Of a stretch of 18,529 nt of DNA, positions 14,666-18,529 are shown piece after piece. This DNA comes from an uncultured Planctomycetia bacterium (GTDB lineage Bacteria > Planctomycetota > UBA1135 > GCA-002686595). A program made the position numbers and the translations under genes. How positions within the stretch are numbered: the stretch's first letter is position 1; each line of letters opens with the position of its first letter. The DNA is taken from contig CALFYL010000350.1 in the NCBI GenBank assembly GCA_937952135.1, positions 1-18,529 on the forward strand, written 5' to 3'. The notes under the pieces were generated by a model that made no database searches, was not told the origin of the DNA, and saw only the letters and a program-made list of their open reading frames with translations.

Positions 14666-15772
14666 GTGGACGATCCGCAACGCATCGCGCTGGTCCGCCT
14701 GTCGCACTTGGGCGATGTCGTGCTGGCCCTGCCGCTGTTCCACGCCTTGCGCGAGCGGTTTCCAGCCGCGCGGCTCGCGTGGGTCGTGCAGAGCGAGTTC
14801 GCCGGGCTCCTGGACGGCCTGCCCGGGCTCGAGCGCAGCGTGCGCTTCGAACGGCGCGGCGGCGCGCGCGCGTGGCTCGCGTTGAAGCGCGAGCTCGGCG
14901 CGTTCGACGCGCAGCTCGCGATCGATGCGCAGGGCAACTGGAAGAGCGCCCTGGCGACCCTCGCGACCGGCGCGCCGCGGCGCGTGGGGCTCGCTCCGCG
15001 AGATTGGCGCGAGCGCGGCGCGTGGGCGGCGATGAACGAGTTCGCCCCGCCGCTCGGCGCGGAGTCCGAGGCTGCAGTCGGCGCGGCGCGCGAGCATGCG
15101 ATGGAGCGAACGCGCGCGCTCTGCGAGCACGTCACCGGACGGAAGTTCGCGGACGCGCAACTGCGGCGCGACGCGGGCGCGAGCCCATCGGAACTCGCCG
15201 CGGGGCGCTCCCAGCTCGAGTCGCTCGCGCCGGGCGCCTCGCGCGAGCTCGTGTTGCTCCAGCTCTCGTCGCCCGACGACGTGCGCGCGTGGCCGCTCGC
15301 GCACGCGGTCGAGCTCGCGCGCCGCCTCGCGCGCGCGGGCCGAGCGGTGCTCGTGCTCAGCGGGCCGGCCGAGGCCGATCAGGGCGAGCGCGCCGCGCAG
15401 CAGCTCGCGGGCGAGGCGCGGGTCTCGCACTGCATCGGCCAGCGCGGGCTGCGCGCGCTCGCGAGCCTCTTCCACGCGGCCGCCGAGCGCGGCGCCAGCT
15501 ACGTCGGCGGCGACACCGGCCCGACCCACCTCGCCGCCGCCTGCGGATTGCCCGTCACGTTGCTCGCGGGCCCGCAGTCGCACCTGCGCACCGGACCGTG
15601 GCCCGTCGCGACTCCTCCGACGACCTGCGGGGGCTTGCACCGTGTGCTGCGCAGTCCGCTCGAGCTCGCATGCGCGCCCTGTTTCGCGCGCGCTTGCGGC
15701 CATCCGCAAGGCCCGGTGTGCATGGCGTCGATCGAGCCCTCGGCGGTGGCGCAAGCGCTACTTCGCACTTGA
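14666..15772 (+). CDS. Glycosyltransferase family 9 (ADP-heptose:LPS heptosyltransferase-like)
   Basis: This is a 368-residue protein from the GTG at 14666, placing the family's N-terminal strand (RIALVRLSHLGDVVLALPLFHAL) at residues 6-28 as in other GT9 enzymes. An in-frame TTG at 14660 or GTG at 14588 is also possible, and no start has a good ribosome site. Further GT9 marks are AIDAQGNWKSALA in the N-domain, and in the C-domain LVLLQLSSPDD, AVLVLSGPAE, YVGGDTGPTHLAAACGLPVTLLAGP and a Cys-rich tail CAPCFARACGHPQGPVCM. That tail is like the one in heptosyltransferases. The family transfers heptose or related sugars onto lipid A-core at the cytoplasmic face of the inner membrane. This suggests the organism makes an LPS-type glycolipid; the exact sugar cannot be told. 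It begins a + strand cluster and is followed 56 bases later by a membrane-protein gene. Confidence 0.88.
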   Translation: MDDPQRIALVRLSHLGDVVLALPLFHALRERFPAARLAWVVQSEFAGLLDGLPGLERSVRFERRGGARAWLALKRELGAFDAQLAIDAQGNWKSALATLATGAPRRVGLAPRDWRERGAWAAMNEFAPPLGAESEAAVGAAREHAMERTRALCEHVTGRKFADAQLRRDAGASPSELAAGRSQLESLAPGASRELVLLQLSSPDDVRAWPLAHAVELARRLARAGRAVLVLSGPAEADQGERAAQQLAGEARVSHCIGQRGLRALASLFHAAAERGASYVGGDTGPTHLAAACGLPVTLLAGPQSHLRTGPWPVATPPTTCGGLHRVLRSPLELACAPCFARACGHPQGPVCMASIEPSAVAQALLRT

Positions 15773-15828
15773 GCCCCGCACGCGGCAGTAGCCGCGCGCC
15801 TCGCCAGCGGCGATACTCTCGGCCCGCC

Positions 15829-16548
15829 ATGCGGATGGGGCACTACTTTCTGGTCGGCGCGTCGATCCTCGCGCCGGCGCTCTTCGCGACGCTGCTGCTC
15901 GGCGTGTTCTTCGACGGCACGTCCAAGCATCTTTGGGCGGGCCTGTTCACGGCGAGCGTGGGCGTCGGCGTCCACACGCTCGTGATCCTGTTCATGCTCG
16001 TCACGGGCCGCGTGCTGCGCGAAGCGATTCGGTCTCGCCGTCTCTCCCCCGAGCGGCTCGAGGAGCTCAACCGCTTCTTCGCGCAGAAGCGCGCCTATCC
16101 GCTGGCCGGCATCGGCGCGAGCCTGCTCGTCGCGACGGGCGTGCTCGGCTACGGCGCGAAGGGCTTCGGCATCTCGCCCGCGTGGCACTTCGCCGTCGGC
16201 TTGTCGGCGGTGGTGTTCAATCTCTGGGCGCTGCAGGAGGAGTACAAGGCGCTGCGCGCGAACCAGAAGCTCATCGACCGCGCCGCGCGCGAGCTCGACG
16301 AGCTCGACCGCGACTTGGAAGCGCGCGGAATCCCGTTGCCGCAAGTCGAGCCCCAGCCGCGGATCTCGATTCGCAACGGTTGGACCTTGGCCATCGGCGC
16401 GTGGCTGCCCTACCTCTACCAGGCGCTCATCGTGTGGCGCGGCGACTTCTCGCGCGTGAGCGTGCACCCGTGGCTCGAAGGATCGCTCCTCGGCCTCGTC
16501 GTGCTGGTCCTCGCCTGGCGCGCGCGCGCGCCGAGCCCACAGGGCTGA
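15829..16548 (+). CDS. Multi-pass membrane protein of unknown function
   Basis: This is a 239-residue protein starting at the ATG at 15829. Six hydrophobic segments can be seen, roughly at residues 6-28, 35-60, 90-113, 121-140, 184-203 and 210-230. Between the second and third is a basic, helical stretch (REAIRSRRLSPERLEELNRFFAQKR). Between the fourth and fifth is a charged helix likely to form a coiled coil (EEYKALRANQKLIDRAARELDELDRDLEARG). No catalytic motif was recognised, and I cannot assign a family. It follows the glycosyltransferase on the same strand and ends 16 bases before the next start, so the three genes are probably co-transcribed. No recognisable ribosome site precedes the ATG. 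Confidence 0.8.
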   Translation: MRMGHYFLVGASILAPALFATLLLGVFFDGTSKHLWAGLFTASVGVGVHTLVILFMLVTGRVLREAIRSRRLSPERLEELNRFFAQKRAYPLAGIGASLLVATGVLGYGAKGFGISPAWHFAVGLSAVVFNLWALQEEYKALRANQKLIDRAARELDELDRDLEARGIPLPQVEPQPRISIRNGWTLAIGAWLPYLYQALIVWRGDFSRVSVHPWLEGSLLGLVVLVLAWRARAPSPQG

Positions 16549-16564
16549 GCCGCGCGCCTCCGCC

Positions 16565-18529
16565 ATGCGTTGGGCTGCATTCTTCGCCGCGCTGATCGCA
16601 ACCGCGCTGGCCGCCGCCTGGAGCGCGCCGGTGCAGGGCGACGCGGTGGGAGCGCCCCAGGACTTCGAGCCGCAATCCAGGGCCTTCCTCGAGCGCTACT
16701 GCTCGGAGTGCCACACCGGCGCCGAGGCCGAGGGGGAGTTCACGATCGCCGAGGCCGTCGAAGCTCCCCAGCTCGCGCTCGACGATTGGCGCGCGATCCG
16801 CAAGCAGCTCGCGAGCGGCAAAATGCCGCCGCGCAAGGCCCCGCAGCCTCCGCGGGAAGAGCGCGATGAGCTCGTCGCGGCGGCGACCAACTTCCTCGCC
16901 GCACACGCGCCCGCAGTCGATCCGGGCACAGTCACTCTGCGGCGCTTGAACCGCACCGAGTACCGCAACAGCGTGCGCGATCTGTGCGGCGTCGAGCTCG
17001 ACGTCGAGGATCTGCTTCCGCCCGACGACGTCGGCTACGGCTTCGACAACATCGGCGACGTGCTCTCGATGCCCGACATCCTGTTCGAGAAGTACGTCGA
17101 CGCCGCCGAGCGAGCGGCGGCGCGCGCCATCGAGGTCGCCGATCCGCTGCGTCCGCCGGCGCGGCGGGTGCGCGACGACGAGGTGAAGCACACCGAGCGC
17201 TTCTCGAACGGCAACGACGGCTGGGGCCTGTACACGAACGGCTTCGTCGGCGCGGACGTGCCGCTCGAACGGCCGGGCGAGTACGTGCTTCGCGTGCGCG
17301 CGTGGGCCTCGCAGGCCGGCGACGAGGCGGCGCGGATGGAGTTCCGCCTCGCCGGAAAGAACGTGGCCGTGCACGACGTGCTCGCGGCGCGAGGCGATGG
17401 GGCGGTCTACGAGTCGCGCGTCGAACTCGAAGCGGGGACCGTGCGCTTCGAAGCCTGGTTCGTGAACGACTTTTGGAACCCGGACGAGCCCGACCGCGCG
17501 AAGCGCGACCGCAATCTCTACGTCGAATGGCTCGAGATCGCCGGCCCGGTCGGCGCCCTCGTGCCGACGGACTTCCAGCAGCGCGTGCTCGGCGTGGAAC
17601 GCCGCGCCGAGCAGGTGGTCGAGGAGCTCGCGCGGCGCGCGTGGCGACGGCCCGTGAAGGCCGAAGAGGTCCGGCGGCTCGTCGAACTCGCGCCACCGGG
17701 CGCCGAGCGCGAGCTGGTCGTGCGCACGGCGCTCGAAGCGCTCCTCGCCTCGCCGCACTTTCTGTTTCGCGTCGAACGCGACCCCGAGGAACTCGCGCCC
17801 GGCGCCGTGCGCGACCTCGACGGCTTCGAGCTCGCGACGCGCCTCGCCTACTTCCTGTGGAGCAGCACGCCCGACGAGGAGCTGCTCGACGCGGCGGAGC
17901 AGGGCGAGCTCGCCGATGTCGACGCCCGCGCTCGCCAGGTGCGCCGCATGCTCCGCGATCCACGCGCGAGCGAGCTGACGCGCAATTTCGCGGCGCAGTG
18001 GCTCCAGCTCCGCCAGCTCGAGCGCGCGACGCCGGATCCGAAGCGCTTTCCGGGTTTCGACGAGGAGCTGCGCACGGCGATGCGCGCGGAGACCGAGCTG
18101 CTGTTCGAGGCCGTGCTGCGCGAAGAGCGCGCCTTGAGCGAGTTGCTCGACCCCGACTTCACGTTTCTCAATGCGCCGCTCGCGCGCCACTACGGCCTCG
18201 GTGGCGTGCGCGGCGAGCCGATGCAGCGCGTGCGCCTCGACCCCGAGCAACGCGCGGTCCGCGGCGGACTGTTGCAGCACGCGAGCGTGCTCACCGTGAC
18301 GAGCAATCCGACGCGCACGTCCGTCGTGAAGCGCGGCAAGTGGATCCTCGAGACGCTGCTCGGCGCGCCGCCGCTGGCGCCCGAGCCCGGTGTCGATTCG
18401 CTCGACGAGAGCGTCGAAGCCGTGCGCGCGGCGAGCTTGCGCGAGCGCCTCGCGAAGCACCGCGAGGACGCCAAGTGCGCCGTGTGCCACGACCGCATGG
18501 ACAACCTCGGCTTCGCGCTCGAGCACTAC
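16565..18529 (+). CDS. Exported DUF1587/DUF1595/DUF1592/DUF1588 cytochrome c-like protein (3' partial)
   Basis: The frame is open from the ATG at 16565 to the window's right edge, 655 codons, so the C-terminus is missing. Residues 1-25 are a signal peptide. CSECH at 46-50 is a c-type haem site in the PSCyt1 domain (ending SGKMPPRKAPQPP). DUF1587 starts near residue 122 (LRRLNRTEYRNSVRDLCG, then LPPDDVGYGFDNIGD). Residues about 205-335 look like the beta-sandwich, carbohydrate-binding-type insert common in this family. DUF1595 follows at about 336-375, and DUF1592 at about 381-505 (LASPHFLFRVE, RLAYFLWSSTPDEELLDAA). DUF1588 comes next (DPDFTFLNAPLARHYGL, GGLLQHASVLTVTSNPTRTSVVKRG), with a second CxxCH (CAVCH) at 638-642. 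DUF1585 should follow outside the window. These periplasmic proteins are very numerous in planctomycetes and usually precede a DUF1552 gene; their reaction is not established. Confidence 0.93.
   Translation, partial: MRWAAFFAALIATALAAAWSAPVQGDAVGAPQDFEPQSRAFLERYCSECHTGAEAEGEFTIAEAVEAPQLALDDWRAIRKQLASGKMPPRKAPQPPREERDELVAAATNFLAAHAPAVDPGTVTLRRLNRTEYRNSVRDLCGVELDVEDLLPPDDVGYGFDNIGDVLSMPDILFEKYVDAAERAAARAIEVADPLRPPARRVRDDEVKHTERFSNGNDGWGLYTNGFVGADVPLERPGEYVLRVRAWASQAGDEAARMEFRLAGKNVAVHDVLAARGDGAVYESRVELEAGTVRFEAWFVNDFWNPDEPDRAKRDRNLYVEWLEIAGPVGALVPTDFQQRVLGVERRAEQVVEELARRAWRRPVKAEEVRRLVELAPPGAERELVVRTALEALLASPHFLFRVERDPEELAPGAVRDLDGFELATRLAYFLWSSTPDEELLDAAEQGELADVDARARQVRRMLRDPRASELTRNFAAQWLQLRQLERATPDPKRFPGFDEELRTAMRAETELLFEAVLREERALSELLDPDFTFLNAPLARHYGLGGVRGEPMQRVRLDPEQRAVRGGLLQHASVLTVTSNPTRTSVVKRGKWILETLLGAPPLAPEPGVDSLDESVEAVRAASLRERLAKHREDAKCAVCHDRMDNLGFALEHY

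Noticed and set aside
12582..14885. 767-codon open frame on the + strand
   Set aside because: It is antisense to the histidine kinase and has shadow composition (His/Arg/Asp/Glu-rich, no motifs).
15781..15796. 6-bp-arm inverted repeat (CGCGGC/GCCGCG) after the glycosyltransferase stop
   Set aside because: It is too short to call a terminator in such GC-rich DNA, and the next gene follows closely on the same strand.
16427..18526. 699-codon open frame on the - strand
   Set aside because: It is antisense to the DUF1592-type gene, whose Pfam-like motifs are unmistakable; the antisense product has no motif.
1..18529. CRISPR array, tRNA/rRNA genes, insertion sequence or phage
   Set aside because: No spaced direct repeats, cloverleaf-like segments, transposase or integrase motifs, or terminal inverted repeats were seen; the only tandem repeat is the coding minisatellite at the left edge.

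Overview
The window is a very GC-rich stretch of bacterial chromosome with densely packed genes and no RNA genes, mobile elements or CRISPR seen. The best lineage guess is Planctomycetota. The main reason is the gene running off the right end, which has the PSCyt1/DUF1587/DUF1595/DUF1592/DUF1588 architecture with two CxxCH haem motifs; this is heavily expanded in Planctomycetota, although also present in Verrucomicrobiota and some Myxococcota. Other features fit this: long multi-domain exported proteins, a Trp/Gly-rich TPR protein, weak or missing Shine-Dalgarno sequences, and GTG/TTG starts. Because of the base composition nearly every real gene has long open frames on the opposite strand; these were rejected.

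Layout, left to right. (1) Window start to 2135, + strand: 3' part of a large Ser/Pro/Arg-rich, Trp-rich, TPR-containing protein, beginning inside a 24-bp tandem repeat. It ends at a perfect 15-bp-arm hairpin shared with the convergent next gene. (2) 2245-3474, - strand: a galactokinase-like GHMP kinase with altered sugar-site residues. It is divergent from (3), a small putative lipoprotein at 3578-3967, + strand. (4) 4005-10903, - strand: a three-gene cluster, transcribed right to left. Its first gene encodes a ~1,200-residue membrane-anchored protein with about eleven carboxypeptidase-regulatory-like beta-sandwich repeats. Next comes an exported phospholipase-D-superfamily protein resembling the animal PLD3/PLD4 branch. 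Last is an exported protein with degenerate parvulin-type domains and a C-terminal HEAAH zincin-like motif. All three look extracytoplasmic. (5) 11192-11602, + strand: a two-helix membrane protein whose 3' end overlaps, tail to tail, (6) an NAD-dependent epimerase/reductase at 11488-12498, - strand. The epimerase is translationally coupled (ATGA) to the upstream NtrY-like sensor histidine kinase at 12495-14480. (7) From about 14666 rightward, + strand: a GT9 heptosyltransferase-like enzyme, a multi-pass membrane protein of unknown function, and the 5' 655 codons of the DUF1592-type cytochrome c protein.

The common theme is the cell envelope: surface and periplasmic proteins, LPS-type glycosyl transfer, sugar phosphorylation, and an envelope sensor kinase. 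The parts most worth following up are the exported three-gene cluster (4), especially the rotamase-zincin fusion, the galactokinase-like enzyme lacking the usual galactose-contacting Glu, and the Trp-rich TPR protein. All functional assignments come from reading motifs by eye; no database search was run.
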